64,000 nucleotides of DNA from Nocardia elegans NBRC 108235 (GTDB lineage Bacteria; Actinomycetota; Actinomycetes; Mycobacteriales; Mycobacteriaceae). Each line of letters starts with the position of its first letter. Position 1 is the first letter of the stretch. The notes beneath the pieces are model-generated. The model did no database searches and was not told where the DNA came from. It saw nothing but the letters and a program-made list of their open reading frames with translations. Of the stretch, positions 11,590 through 19,807 are shown piece by piece. Made by a program: the position numbers and the translations under genes. Where the stretch lies: NCBI RefSeq assembly GCF_001612845.1, contig NZ_BDBF01000006.1, positions 62,001 through 126,000 of the forward strand. Direction: 5' to 3'.

Positions 11590-13110
11590 ATGGAAACCGT
11601 CAGCGTGTTGTGGCCGGTGCCGGCCGAGCGCGTCGCGACCGTCGAAGTCGGCGAGGACGCGCTGACCGACCTGGAGATCGAACCGCTGCTCGCCGCGATC
11701 GTCGGCGAGACCGACGACCACGACCTCACCACCCTGCTGCGCCGCCCCGTCCGCGACCCCGACACCGTACGATTTCGCCACGAGGTGTTCACCGACCTCG
11801 ACGACCACGCAACATACACCGCCGCAGAGGAATTCGTGGTCGCCATGTGGCGGGTGCGGCGCCGGCTGCGCATCGCCGGCGAACTGTATCACCGGCATCA
11901 ACGCCACCGCGGCCACCTCGACGCCGCCGCCGGCTACGTGGCCGCGGTGACCGCACTGCACGCGGCGGCCGCACGGCTGCCACTGCGATCGCGGGCACTG
12001 CTGCGGTGGCGCACCTACCTCGACACCTATTGCACCGGTGCGGATCTGCGCACACTGGCCCACGACATCGACACCGTACGAGCCGCGCTGGCACGCGTGC
12101 GGTACCGGCTGCGGATCGTCGACCGCACCCTCGAGGTGAGCCCCGCACGCCCCGCACCCGACTACACCGCCGCCGTGACGCGACTGCTCGCCCGCTTCGG
12201 CGCACCACACCGCCGCGACCCGCGCCCGCAACCGGAGTGGCCGGACATGAACCAGACCGAGGAACAGATCCTCGACCGGGTCGCCGACCTGTTCCCGGCG
12301 CCGTTCGAGCGACTGGCCGAATTCGCCACCCGCCATAGGGATTTCATCGCCCCCGAGGTGGCCGAATTCGATCGAGGCATGCAGTTCTATCTGCGCTGTC
12401 GCCGGTTCGCCCACCGCGCCGCCGGCACCGGCCGCAGGGTGTGCCTGCCCGAGATCGCCGCACCCGGCGAACCGATCCACGCCGACCGCGCCTACGACCT
12501 CGCCCTCGCTACCCGCTCACCGAACCCGCTGGTGTGCAACGATTTCCGCCTCGAACCCCCGGAACGGGTGACGGTGGTGACCGGCCCCAACCAGGGCGGG
12601 AAGACGACCTTCGCGCGCGCGATCGGGCAACTGGTGTACTTCGCCGCGCTCGGCGGCCCGGTCCCGGCGCAGGCGGCGCGGCTGCCGTTGCCCGATCGCA
12701 TCCACACCCACTTCGAACGCGCCGAACACGCCGGCGACCCGGACGGAAGGCTACTGGCGGACCTGCGCTCCATGCGCGAAATCCTGCGGACCGCCAGCGC
12801 AGACACCCTGATCGTGCTCAACGAGAGTTTCTCCACGACCACCACGCACGACGGCGCGCGCATCGCCGGCGAGGTACTGGCCCACATCGTGCGGCTCGGC
12901 GCCTGGGGTGTGTGGGTGAGTTTCTTCGACGACCTGGCCGACGCCGGACCCGAGGTGGTGTCGATGGTGGCATCGACCGACCCGGCCGACCGCGCACACC
13001 GCACCTACCGCATCGTGCGCCGCCCCGCCGACGGCAACGCCTACGCCACCGAACTCGCCGAACGCTACGGACTCGGCTACCACGCGGTGGCCGCGAGGCT
13101 GGCGCGATGA
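11590..13110 (+). CDS. MutS-like ATPase (first of a pair)
   Basis: A 506-residue protein with a C-terminal MutS domain-V-type ATPase. Walker A is VTGPNQGGKTTFARAIGQ (about residues 330-345). The Walker B-like strand LIVLNESFSTTTTHDG has Asn-Glu in place of Asp-Glu. The N-terminal 300 residues are helical, probably the lever/clamp-like region. The mismatch-recognition and connector domains of MutS are absent from so short a protein. The biochemical role is unknown; a DNA-structure or nucleotide-switch function is only a guess. It is coupled by ATGA to a second protein of the same type. The start could be ATG 11590 or GTG 11584; ATG is preferred. Confidence 0.82.
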   Translation: METVSVLWPVPAERVATVEVGEDALTDLEIEPLLAAIVGETDDHDLTTLLRRPVRDPDTVRFRHEVFTDLDDHATYTAAEEFVVAMWRVRRRLRIAGELYHRHQRHRGHLDAAAGYVAAVTALHAAAARLPLRSRALLRWRTYLDTYCTGADLRTLAHDIDTVRAALARVRYRLRIVDRTLEVSPARPAPDYTAAVTRLLARFGAPHRRDPRPQPEWPDMNQTEEQILDRVADLFPAPFERLAEFATRHRDFIAPEVAEFDRGMQFYLRCRRFAHRAAGTGRRVCLPEIAAPGEPIHADRAYDLALATRSPNPLVCNDFRLEPPERVTVVTGPNQGGKTTFARAIGQLVYFAALGGPVPAQAARLPLPDRIHTHFERAEHAGDPDGRLLADLRSMREILRTASADTLIVLNESFSTTTTHDGARIAGEVLAHIVRLGAWGVWVSFFDDLADAGPEVVSMVASTDPADRAHRTYRIVRRPADGNAYATELAERYGLGYHAVAARLAR

Positions 13111-14570
13111 GGGTCCGGCTGCTGTTCCCCGCCGACACCGCACCCGCACCGGCCGCGCTCGGCGACACCGCTGTCGCGGATCTGGGCATATCCGCGCTGA
13201 TCGACACCATCGCCGAGGGCGACCCGGCGATCGCCGACACGGTCCGGGCCGTCATCACCGCGTCCCCGGCGGATCCGGCCGTGATCACACACCGCCACGC
13301 CGTGCTCACCGACTGCTGCGCGCACCCCGACCTCGTGCGCGCCGTCCACGACATCGCCGCCGCCGCGACGTCGGTGCGACGCTGGACATCGGCCGCGCGC
13401 CGGCGCGCCAACGGCACACTGGTCCTGACCCTGCCACCGTTCACCGCACAGCTCGAGCAGCTGCGCCGGCTGCGCACCCTGCTCGAACGCGACGGCGACC
13501 GCCTCACCGCCGCGGGCTGGACCGACCTGATCGCGACGACGAAACAGTTCGACGACACCTACCTGCGGGCGGTGCGCGACGAGCTGAGCGTGCTGCGCTT
13601 CGACCACGGCGTCGACATCGAGGCGGGCCTGGGCACCGGCAACAAGATCACCGATGTCGTGGTCCACCGGCCACCCGCACGCCGGCCACGTTTCGGATTC
13701 CCCCGCAGCACAAGCGTTTTCGAAGCGATCGCCGACGGCGAGGCCGAGGCCGAGCCGGTGATGCAGCTGAAGGATCACGCGCTGGCAGAGCTCGCGGACG
13801 TGGTCGCCGCTGCCGCCGACCGGCTGCACGCCTTCTTCCTGCGGTTACGCGAGGAGACCGCCTTCTACCTCGGCTGCCTGATCCTGCGAGAGCGCCTCGA
13901 CCGCATCGCGATCCCCTACTGCCTGCCGCACCCGCACCCGTCCGACACGACGCGGCTGTGCTGCCGCGGGCTGCGCGACATCACCCTGGCGCTGGGCCCG
14001 GAACCCGCGAGCGTGGCGGGCAGCGACCTCGCCGCCGACGGGCGATCGCTGCTGATCGTCACCGGCGCCAACAACGGCGGCAAATCCACGTTCCTGCGCA
14101 GCCTCGGCGCCGCGCAGCTGATGATGCAGGCCGGAATGTTCGTCCTCGCCGAGGAATTCGCCGCCGACGTCCGCGACGGAGTGTTCACCCATTTCGTCGG
14201 CGACGAGGACCACACCCTGTCCTACGGCAAACTCGCCGACGAACTGGTCCGGATGAACGCGGTGATCGACCGGATCGGGCCGCGCGGGCTGCTGCTGTGC
14301 AACGAGGCGTTCGCCTCCACCGGCGAACGCGACGCCGGCCGTATCGCCGGGCCCCTGCTGCGGGCGCTCACCGAGGCCGGAGTGAAGGTCGTGTTCGTCA
14401 CCCACCTCTACGACTACGCCCGCACCCGCCACACCGAGTCGCACCCCGGCGACCTGTTCCTGCGCGCCGAACGCGGACCCGACGGCACGCGCACCCACCG
14501 CGTCGTGGCGGGTCCGCCCGAGCCCGGCGGTCACGGCTACGACCTGTGGGCCGCCACCGAACTCGGGTAA
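13107..14570 (+). CDS. MutS-like ATPase (second of a pair)
   Basis: A 487-residue relative of the preceding protein. Walker A is VTGANNGGKSTFLRSLG (about 318-330) and the Walker B-like strand is GLLLCNEAFASTGERDA, again with Asn-Glu. A MutS-like His-containing strand (KVVFVTHLYDYAR) follows. Like its neighbour it lacks MutS mismatch-binding domains. The ATGA overlap at 13107-13110 forces co-translation, so a heterodimer is plausible. Each family member would then contribute one ATP site, as MutS dimers do. The C-terminus ends after a short strand and helix. The expression signal is probably the palindrome at 11494-11517. Confidence 0.82.
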   Translation: MRVRLLFPADTAPAPAALGDTAVADLGISALIDTIAEGDPAIADTVRAVITASPADPAVITHRHAVLTDCCAHPDLVRAVHDIAAAATSVRRWTSAARRRANGTLVLTLPPFTAQLEQLRRLRTLLERDGDRLTAAGWTDLIATTKQFDDTYLRAVRDELSVLRFDHGVDIEAGLGTGNKITDVVVHRPPARRPRFGFPRSTSVFEAIADGEAEAEPVMQLKDHALAELADVVAAAADRLHAFFLRLREETAFYLGCLILRERLDRIAIPYCLPHPHPSDTTRLCCRGLRDITLALGPEPASVAGSDLAADGRSLLIVTGANNGGKSTFLRSLGAAQLMMQAGMFVLAEEFAADVRDGVFTHFVGDEDHTLSYGKLADELVRMNAVIDRIGPRGLLLCNEAFASTGERDAGRIAGPLLRALTEAGVKVVFVTHLYDYARTRHTESHPGDLFLRAERGPDGTRTHRVVAGPPEPGGHGYDLWAATELG

Positions 14571-14576
14571 CCGGGC

Positions 14577-14900
14577 TCAGGCCGAGGGACGCAGACTGCT
14601 CAGCACCCGGATCGCATCCGATAGCGGGATCATCCGGCCGGGTTGTTCGGCGAGCAACCCCATCTCGATGTATTGGCGAATCAGCATCGAGGGGGTGATG
14701 CAGTGCTCGGCGGCCGCCTCCCGGATCCGGTCGCGCAGATCCTTCGGCAGTTTCAAGGAGGTGGTGACCATGCCGCGTTCGATCTCCTCGCCGGTCGGCG
14801 GCAGCGCGGGCGCGGCGGCGGAGTCGTCGAACACCAACCCGTCCACCACCGCCTGCGGGTCGGCGCCGGGCTTCGGTTCGAAGATGTGCTTGTCGGTCAT
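14577..14900 (-). CDS. RHH-type antitoxin-like protein (BrnA-like position)
   Basis: 107 residues. The C-terminal half TTSLKLPKDLRDRIREAAAEH followed by TPSMLIRQYIEMGL is a ribbon-helix-helix DNA-binding fold. The N-terminal part is acidic and probably disordered, suited to wrapping a toxin. It starts with ATG overlapping the stop of the upstream toxin-like gene (ATGA). The order toxin then antitoxin, with the antitoxin carrying the DNA-binding domain, is that of BrnT/BrnA systems. The assignment rests on fold and context. Confidence 0.72.
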   Translation of the reverse strand: MTDKHIFEPKPGADPQAVVDGLVFDDSAAAPALPPTGEEIERGMVTTSLKLPKDLRDRIREAAAEHCITPSMLIRQYIEMGLLAEQPGRMIPLSDAIRVLSSLRPSA

Positions 14901-15190
14901 CGGTTCGCCTCCCATGCGGTGTATTCCTCGAGCTGCTGCGGGCGCATCTGCGCGGCCATCACGATCTCCCAGGTGCCGGCCGACTCCGGCGACGGCCGCA
15001 TCCGCAGCATCACCACCAGTGGACGGCCCGCATCGGTGCGGCCCCACACGGTCGTAACGGGCAACCCTTCCGGGGTGCGGGCCGGGCGCGGCCAGCGCCG
15101 CGACGAATACAGCACCTCCATCACCTCCCAGGGCGCCACCTCGGCACGAGCCAGGAACGAGTGGATTCCGATCCACCATGCGTACTCCAC
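14897..15190 (-). CDS. BrnT/RelE-fold toxin-like protein
   Basis: 97 residues with an alpha-beta pattern like BrnT. An N-terminal helix (VAPWEVMEVLYSSRRWP) is followed by beta strands TTVWGRTDAGRPLVVMLRMR and WEIVMAAQMRP, then a final helix (QQLEEYTAW). In BrnT toxins the strand with G-R-T-x-x-G-R belongs to the ribonuclease fold. Catalytic residues cannot be assigned with certainty. The GTG start is 11 bases from an inverted repeat that would serve as the autoregulatory operator. The RHH gene follows with a 4-base overlap. Confidence 0.68.
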   Translation of the reverse strand: MEYAWWIGIHSFLARAEVAPWEVMEVLYSSRRWPRPARTPEGLPVTTVWGRTDAGRPLVVMLRMRPSPESAGTWEIVMAAQMRPQQLEEYTAWEANR

Positions 15191-15200
15191 GCAGCCACCA

Positions 15201-15216
15201 TAATACCCGCGTATTA
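15201..15216. promoter_or_regulatory. Inverted repeat, probable toxin-antitoxin operator
   Basis: TAATAC-CCGC-GTATTA is a near-perfect palindrome just upstream of the toxin-like GTG. Each arm also reads as a -10 hexamer (TAATAC on both strands). An RHH antitoxin would be expected to bind such a short palindrome. The stop of the dehydrogenase gene lies at 15218, so the site is also immediately downstream of that gene. Confidence 0.55.
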
Positions 15217-15217
15217 C

Positions 15218-16321
15218 CTACCTCGGCAGTGGTGAGTGCGGCTGCGGCAGCACCACCGTGCGATCGAACGCCGCGGGATGGGCCGCGGCGTGCTCGACCG
15301 CCGCCGCGATGTCGTCCAATCCGAACGTGGTGACCGTTTCCCCCGACAGATCGAGCAGCCCGCACCGCACCAGCTCGATCAACCCCGCGACAGCGGTGCG
15401 CGGGCACATCCACTGACCCCGCACCGTCACACTGTTGCGCATCAGCCACGGATACGGCAGCGCCAGATCGGAACCGCCGAGCATCCCCACTCCGCCCATG
15501 AGCACGACGCGCCCGAACTCGCGCACCGCCATCGCCGCGGTCCGCACCACGCGCGCGTCCGCCGCGGGCGGCAGAATATCGAGCACCACATCCACCGGTC
15601 CCCCGCCCGCGGCCAGCATCGCCCGCCGATCCACCTCTGGGTCACCGGTCAGCTCGACCGGGCGCACACGATCCCCGAACAGGTCCCGCAACCGGGTCGC
15701 AGCCGCACGGTTGCGGCCGGGAGCCACTACCCGGCTCGCACCCATGGCCAGCCCCACCGCCACCGCCGCACCCCCGAAATTGCCGGTCGCCCCGCTCACC
15801 AGCAACGTTTCCCCGGCACGCAGATCCGCCGCCAGCAGACCCCCGTACGGCACCAGCGGCACCGCCAGCGACGCCCAGCCGGCCACGTCCTCGCCGTCGA
15901 CGTCACCGAGCGGCACGGCGTTCTCGGTCGGCACGACCATGCGCTCCGCGAACGAACCGTGATGAAAGTACCGCGACAATCGCAGCCCGCCCGGACCACG
16001 CGAACTCCAGCCCTGCAACGTGATGTCGGGAGTGCGCGCGTCGTCGCGGGAACGCACCGTCGGATCACACCACACCAGGTCCCCCGGCCGCAGCCGGGTC
16101 GCATCCGGACCGGCCGACACCACCCGCCCGACCCCACCCATCCCCGGAATCACCGGCGGCTCCAGCGGATAGTTGCGCACACCGCCGAAAACCTCCGCCG
16201 CATACGGCAAGACACAGGTAGCGAGCACATCCACCAGGACCTCACCCGGCCCGCCCACCGGATCGGGCACAGTCGTCACCGTCAACGGTTGCCCGAACTG
16301 TTCCAACATCGCCGCACGCAT
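15218..16321 (-). CDS. MDR-superfamily zinc-binding-type alcohol dehydrogenase/quinone reductase
   Basis: A 367-residue medium-chain dehydrogenase/reductase. The N-terminal GroES-like domain includes PGMGGVGRVVSAGPDATRLRPGDLVW. The nucleotide-binding domain starts around GETLLVSGATGNFGGAAVAVGLAMGA. The usual catalytic-zinc Cys-His pair is not obvious (CVLPYAAEVFGG), so it is closer to zinc-independent quinone-oxidoreductase-like members. The ATG follows GGAGGAG. A LysR gene reads away from it across a 100-base spacer with a perfect inverted repeat, so LysR control is likely. The substrate is unknown. Confidence 0.88.
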   Translation of the reverse strand: MRAAMLEQFGQPLTVTTVPDPVGGPGEVLVDVLATCVLPYAAEVFGGVRNYPLEPPVIPGMGGVGRVVSAGPDATRLRPGDLVWCDPTVRSRDDARTPDITLQGWSSRGPGGLRLSRYFHHGSFAERMVVPTENAVPLGDVDGEDVAGWASLAVPLVPYGGLLAADLRAGETLLVSGATGNFGGAAVAVGLAMGASRVVAPGRNRAAATRLRDLFGDRVRPVELTGDPEVDRRAMLAAGGGPVDVVLDILPPAADARVVRTAAMAVREFGRVVLMGGVGMLGGSDLALPYPWLMRNSVTVRGQWMCPRTAVAGLIELVRCGLLDLSGETVTTFGLDDIAAAVEHAAAHPAAFDRTVVLPQPHSPLPR

Positions 16322-16394
16322 CGCCCACTCCTCCGGTTCCGAATCTCTTCTTCGCCAACGTAGGACGCGATCCGGCCATGCCACCAGCGAAAGC

Positions 16395-16415
16395 CCGGCA
16401 TATCTGGTATGCCGG
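16395..16415. promoter_or_regulatory. LysR-type binding site in divergent promoter
   Basis: CCGGCATA-TCTGG-TATGCCGG is a perfect inverted repeat with 8-bp arms and a 5-bp spacer. It lies 6 bases before the lysR start and about 75 bases before the dehydrogenase start. LysR regulators usually bind interrupted palindromes here, repressing themselves and activating the divergent gene. Confidence 0.65.
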
Positions 16416-16421
16416 ACAGTC

Positions 16422-17363
16422 ATGGATCTGTCACCGGCCGGACTGCGGGTGCTGGCCGAGGTCGCCGAACGCGGCTCGTTCACCGCCGCGGCCCCGGCCC
16501 TCGGCTACACCCAATCCGGCATCTCACGCCAAGCCGCGGCCCTCGAACGCGAGGCCGGCAAACCGCTGTTCGAACGCCACCGCACCGGCGTCCACCTCAC
16601 CCCCGCCGGACTCACCCTGCTACGCCACGCACGCGTCGTCCTCGACGCCCTGGACGCGGCACGACGCGACCTCGACGGCGGCGACGTCACCCAACAGGTG
16701 CGGCTGGGCAGCCTCATCAGCGCGGGCGTGGTCCTCGTACCCACCGCGCTGGCCGCGCTGCGCCGTACCCATCCCGGCCTGGACGTGTCCACCCGCGAGG
16801 GCACCACTCCGGCGCTGGTCCGCGCGATCCGCGCCGGCAGCCTGGATCTCGCCGTGATCACCTCTCGCCCGCCGCACCGGCCACCCGACACCGACCTACC
16901 GCGCCTGATCGTCGAACAACTCACCGACGTCGAACTGCTCGTCGCAGCGCCCGCCACCGGCCGCTTCGCCGGCCGCGCCACCGTAACCGTCGACGAACTC
17001 CTCGACGCCCCCTGGATCGCGAGCCCCGCCGCCACCACCGAACCCCTGCTGGGAGTGTGGCCCGGCCTGCCCGGCCGCCCCCACATCGCCCACCGCGCCC
17101 GCGACTGGCTCGCCAAACTCGCCCTCGTCGCCGCCGGCTGCGGCGTCACCACCATCCCCTCGGGCCTGTTCCCGGTACTGCCGCCGGAGGTGATCACGCT
17201 GCGGGTGCTCACCGGCACCCACGACCGCGCCGCCACCGAACTGCGCCGCCTGTCGCTGATCCGCCCACCCGCCGCACTCACCCCCGCGGTCGCCGCCGTC
17301 ATCGACGCATTGCGGAGCGCCGCAACACCTTTCGCCCCCGCTACCGCCCGGGCGCCGGGCTAG
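16422..17363 (+). CDS. LysR-family transcriptional regulator
   Basis: A 313-residue LysR regulator. The N-terminal winged HTH (residues 3-60) reads LSPAGLRVLAEVAERGSF, then YTQSGISRQAAALE. The C-terminal periplasmic-binding-protein-like sensor begins around VRLGSLISAGVVLVP. The effector is unknown. Its divergent position next to the MDR reductase suggests that gene as target. The ATG at 16422 is used because the conserved HTH begins immediately; a longer upstream reading frame runs through the dehydrogenase promoter and start. It ends 4 bases from the convergent hypothetical gene. Confidence 0.92.
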   Translation: MDLSPAGLRVLAEVAERGSFTAAAPALGYTQSGISRQAAALEREAGKPLFERHRTGVHLTPAGLTLLRHARVVLDALDAARRDLDGGDVTQQVRLGSLISAGVVLVPTALAALRRTHPGLDVSTREGTTPALVRAIRAGSLDLAVITSRPPHRPPDTDLPRLIVEQLTDVELLVAAPATGRFAGRATVTVDELLDAPWIASPAATTEPLLGVWPGLPGRPHIAHRARDWLAKLALVAAGCGVTTIPSGLFPVLPPEVITLRVLTGTHDRAATELRRLSLIRPPAALTPAVAAVIDALRSAATPFAPATARAPG

Positions 17364-17367
17364 CGGG

Positions 17368-17910
17368 TCACCAGATCAGGGTCCGCTCGGGCACCCGCAC
17401 ACACGCGAAGAACCGTTTGCCGATATCGCTGCCGTCGTGGTTGTAGGCGTTCATGATCTCGGCCAGCTCGTCGGCCAGCTCCTGCAACGCCGGGCTCGGG
17501 TTGTCGATGCCGCAATCACTGACCCAGCCCCACTCCCGCGGCACGCCCTCGATGGTGACGATGATCTTGCCGACGTACGGCGTCGCGACCGAGTAGGAGA
17601 TCTCGATGGGAGCGTCCCGGATCGGCGAACGTTCGGCGAGCTCCGCACGATGTTGCGGCATGCTGAATATCTGCGCGAAAACGATGTCCTGACTGATCAT
17701 TTCGGCAATGCTCGCCAACGTGGCGTGCCGGCCGACCCGGTGATAGCGGGGACCGTAATCACGATCGCCCCGCGGTCCCGCCGCCTGCGGATGCTTGGCC
17801 AGGATGCGGTCGAGCATGCGCTGGGCGGCCTCGCGTTCGGCGGCACCGGTCGCGGGATGGTCGATCAGCTGGCGCAGCCGGGAAATCCGGGGGCTCAGGG
17901 CCGTTGACAT
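17368..17910 (-). CDS. Conserved hypothetical protein
   Basis: 180 residues, no family recognised with confidence. A helical N-terminus (SPRISRLRQLIDHPATGAAEREAAQRMLDRILAKHP, described in part) recalls the short helical start of DUF2786-like proteins. The rest alternates strands and helices (EISYSVATPYVGKIIVTIEG, then ALQELADELAEIMNAYNHDGSD). There is no signal peptide or membrane segment. GGAGAGGA about nine bases before the ATG supports the start. It lies 49 bases after the PIN-domain gene on the same strand and could be co-transcribed with that toxin-antitoxin pair. Confidence 0.75.
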   Translation of the reverse strand: MSTALSPRISRLRQLIDHPATGAAEREAAQRMLDRILAKHPQAAGPRGDRDYGPRYHRVGRHATLASIAEMISQDIVFAQIFSMPQHRAELAERSPIRDAPIEISYSVATPYVGKIIVTIEGVPREWGWVSDCGIDNPSPALQELADELAEIMNAYNHDGSDIGKRFFACVRVPERTLIW

Positions 17911-17959
17911 GGTCGCGGTCCTCTCCTCGTCGTCGCACGGCAGCCGCGGCCGCGGTCGG

Positions 17960-18367
17960 TCAGGGCAGCGGATCGACCAGCACCTGATGGTCGATGCGTC
18001 GCAACATATCCGGCCGAGCGGTCAAACACGGCCAATTGCGAGAGACCGCCTCACTGGCGGCGTGTCCGGCGGCCACCAGCCCATCGGCATCGGAACGTCC
18101 GGCCAGCAACGCCGCCACCCGGGAGGCCGCGCCGGTGTCCAGTCCGGTCACCACGGTGTGCGGCAGCTCCAGCAACACCGCGAGAATATCGAGCCGATCC
18201 GGCCGGATCAGCGCCTGCCCCGCCGCCGCCACCGCCGCGGGTACCACGATGGTATGACCGGCCTCGGCCGTCGCCCACGCCACCGCGTGCACATACGGCA
18301 GCCGCCGCGTCCAGCCCACCACGGCGGCGGTGTCGAACACCACGCCGCCCAGTGCGGCCGGGCTCAC
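17960..18367 (-). CDS. PIN-domain toxin-like protein (VapC-type)
   Basis: 135 residues with a PIN-like pattern. A first strand bears an Asp (GGVVFDTAAVVGW). A small hydrophobic helix-strand core (HTIVVPAAVAAAG, then ILAVLLELPHTVV) follows, and later SDADGLVAAGHAA supplies acidic residues of the metal site. Classical VapC toxins have three or four such acids and cleave RNA. Here the set looks reduced, so activity is uncertain. The GTG overlaps the stop of the upstream RHH antitoxin by 4 bases (GTGA), the usual coupling in VapBC-like modules. Confidence 0.72.
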   Translation of the reverse strand: MSPAALGGVVFDTAAVVGWTRRLPYVHAVAWATAEAGHTIVVPAAVAAAGQALIRPDRLDILAVLLELPHTVVTGLDTGAASRVAALLAGRSDADGLVAAGHAASEAVSRNWPCLTARPDMLRRIDHQVLVDPLP

Positions 18368-18636
18368 GCGGCGCCGGCGCTTCGCCGATCCAGATCCTCC
18401 GCCGACAGCGGCGGCAGGCCCTGCACACGCCGGGCCTGATTCACCAGCTCGAGCGGCGGCACGCCACCGAAACTGGACTCGATGGCATCCAGCGAAATAT
18501 CGCGATCCATCCGATCCCGCAGCGCGGCCGACACGTAGGCGGACAGATTGTCGATCCGCCCCGACGCCTTCCAGCGCTCCAAGGTGGACACATCATCTTT
18601 GGGGACCGAGATCGTCACCTTCTTCGTCTCCGCCAT
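18364..18636 (-). CDS. RHH-type antitoxin-like protein
   Basis: 90 residues. The N-terminus KKVTISVPKDDVSTLERW, followed by a helix NLSAYVSAALRDRMDRD, is a ribbon-helix-helix DNA-binding domain. The C-terminal part (residues 50-90) is a likely toxin-binding tail. It precedes and overlaps the PIN-domain gene. The start ATG lies inside one arm of an inverted repeat and seven bases after a -10-like TAAGCT, so the transcript is probably leaderless and self-repressed. Confidence 0.78.
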   Translation of the reverse strand: MAETKKVTISVPKDDVSTLERWKASGRIDNLSAYVSAALRDRMDRDISLDAIESSFGGVPPLELVNQARRVQGLPPLSAEDLDRRSAGAA

Positions 18637-18661
18637 ACCGACAGCTTACGGCAGTATGGCG
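18631..18661 (-). promoter_or_regulatory. Operator/promoter of the PIN/RHH pair
   Basis: CGCCATAC-N15-GTATGGCG is a perfect 8-bp inverted repeat. On the minus strand the spacer contains TAAGCT six bases before the ATG, and the downstream arm contains the ATG itself. Binding of the antitoxin would cover both promoter and start codon. Confidence 0.55.
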
Positions 18662-18676
18662 CCCGGCCGGCAGCGA

Positions 18677-19423
18677 CTACCGCGCGAAGACCGTGGCCTG
18701 CGCTCCGCGCAACAGCTCGACCAGCTCCTTGCCCGCGGTGTCGTCCAGCTCCGCGAAGGCCGGGGCGATCAGCTCGTCGGTCAGCGCCTCGGCCGCATCC
18801 CAGCGCTGCCGCATCTCCGAGCTCACCTCGGTGGTGTCGACCCGCTCACCCCACCCGAACAGCCGCGCCTGGGTGGGCCCGTCGGTACGCGGCGAGCCAC
18901 CGATCAGCACCGCCTCGAACGGCGACAGCCCACTGGCCCGCACCGCCATCAGATGCAGACCGCCCCGCAGCTCACGCAGACAATGGATCAACTGCAACAC
19001 CCGACCGGCGGCATCGTCGGCGAGCGGCAACGCCCGCCAGCCCGCGAACAGGCTCACCCCCGCAACATCGGCGGCATCGGACACCACCCGCAGCAATTCG
19101 GCCAACCGGTCGCAGCCGTCGAATCCGGCGAGTTTGCGGCGACCGAAACCCTGGCACGCCGCCAGATATCCGGCCGCGGCCTGCGCGGGCGCCATCTCCA
19201 CCGAATCCCAGGCCGCCCGAACGGTTTCCGGCTCGAAGAACCCGAACGCCGCGGTCACCACATCGGCATCCACCTCGCCGAGCACCCCGCCGCGGCCGCG
19301 CGTATACGGGCCGATGAAGCCGTCCACGCCGGTGCCGGCACCGAATGCCTTGGCCTCGCGGGAGAACATGAACGCGCCCCCGATGGTCTGGATCTCGGAT
19401 TTCACCGCGGCCGGCACCGACAC
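18677..19423 (-). CDS. SCO6745-family protein
   Basis: 248 residues, predominantly helical, matching the actinobacterial SCO6745 family of unknown function. Recognised segments are an early EIQTIGGAFMFSREAKAFG, the central VVTAAFGFFEPETVRAAWDSV and the late GLSPFEAVLIGGSPR. The GTG at 19423 is used because a GAAAGGGG ribosome site lies just before it. An in-frame ATG 18 codons upstream adds only basic residues. It ends 41 bases before the antitoxin gene on the same strand. No enzymatic motif is visible. Confidence 0.8.
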   Translation of the reverse strand: MSVPAAVKSEIQTIGGAFMFSREAKAFGAGTGVDGFIGPYTRGRGGVLGEVDADVVTAAFGFFEPETVRAAWDSVEMAPAQAAAGYLAACQGFGRRKLAGFDGCDRLAELLRVVSDAADVAGVSLFAGWRALPLADDAAGRVLQLIHCLRELRGGLHLMAVRASGLSPFEAVLIGGSPRTDGPTQARLFGWGERVDTTEVSSEMRQRWDAAEALTDELIAPAFAELDDTAGKELVELLRGAQATVFAR

Positions 19424-19807
19424 GGCGGACCCCTTTCGACGAGAGCGACCGATCCGGCCACTCGGCTCCTTCGACAATCCCCCGGAGCCTATCTCGCTTC
19501 AATCCACTAATGCCAGCGCCGGGCCGCAATCCACCGCCCCCGCGAACAACCCCCGAGCTAATCCACCATCGCACCGCGGGACCCCGCCCGCCCACGCGAC
19601 GACGCCGCGACCACCCCGGCCGGCGAACCCGCCGACCCGGCCCCGGCGATATTCCCCCGCCGCAGCCGACCGGCTTCCCAGCACCGCACGGTACGCACGA
19701 AATCCCGTATAACGTAACGGCATCGGCACGTTCCCCAGAATTCATGGGAGGATTCACCTATTCTCGGGTCCGGGCCCGGGTACCACCGATTTCGAAGCGA
19801 GCGAGGG
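19424..19807. other. Intergenic region upstream of the protein kinase
   Basis: 384 bases without a credible gene. The reading frames here are Pro/Arg or Gly/Arg runs typical of non-coding GC-rich DNA. A TATAAC hexamer at 19708-19713 may be a -10 element for the kinase, leaving a leader of about 90 bases. No palindrome of note was seen. Confidence 0.5.
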
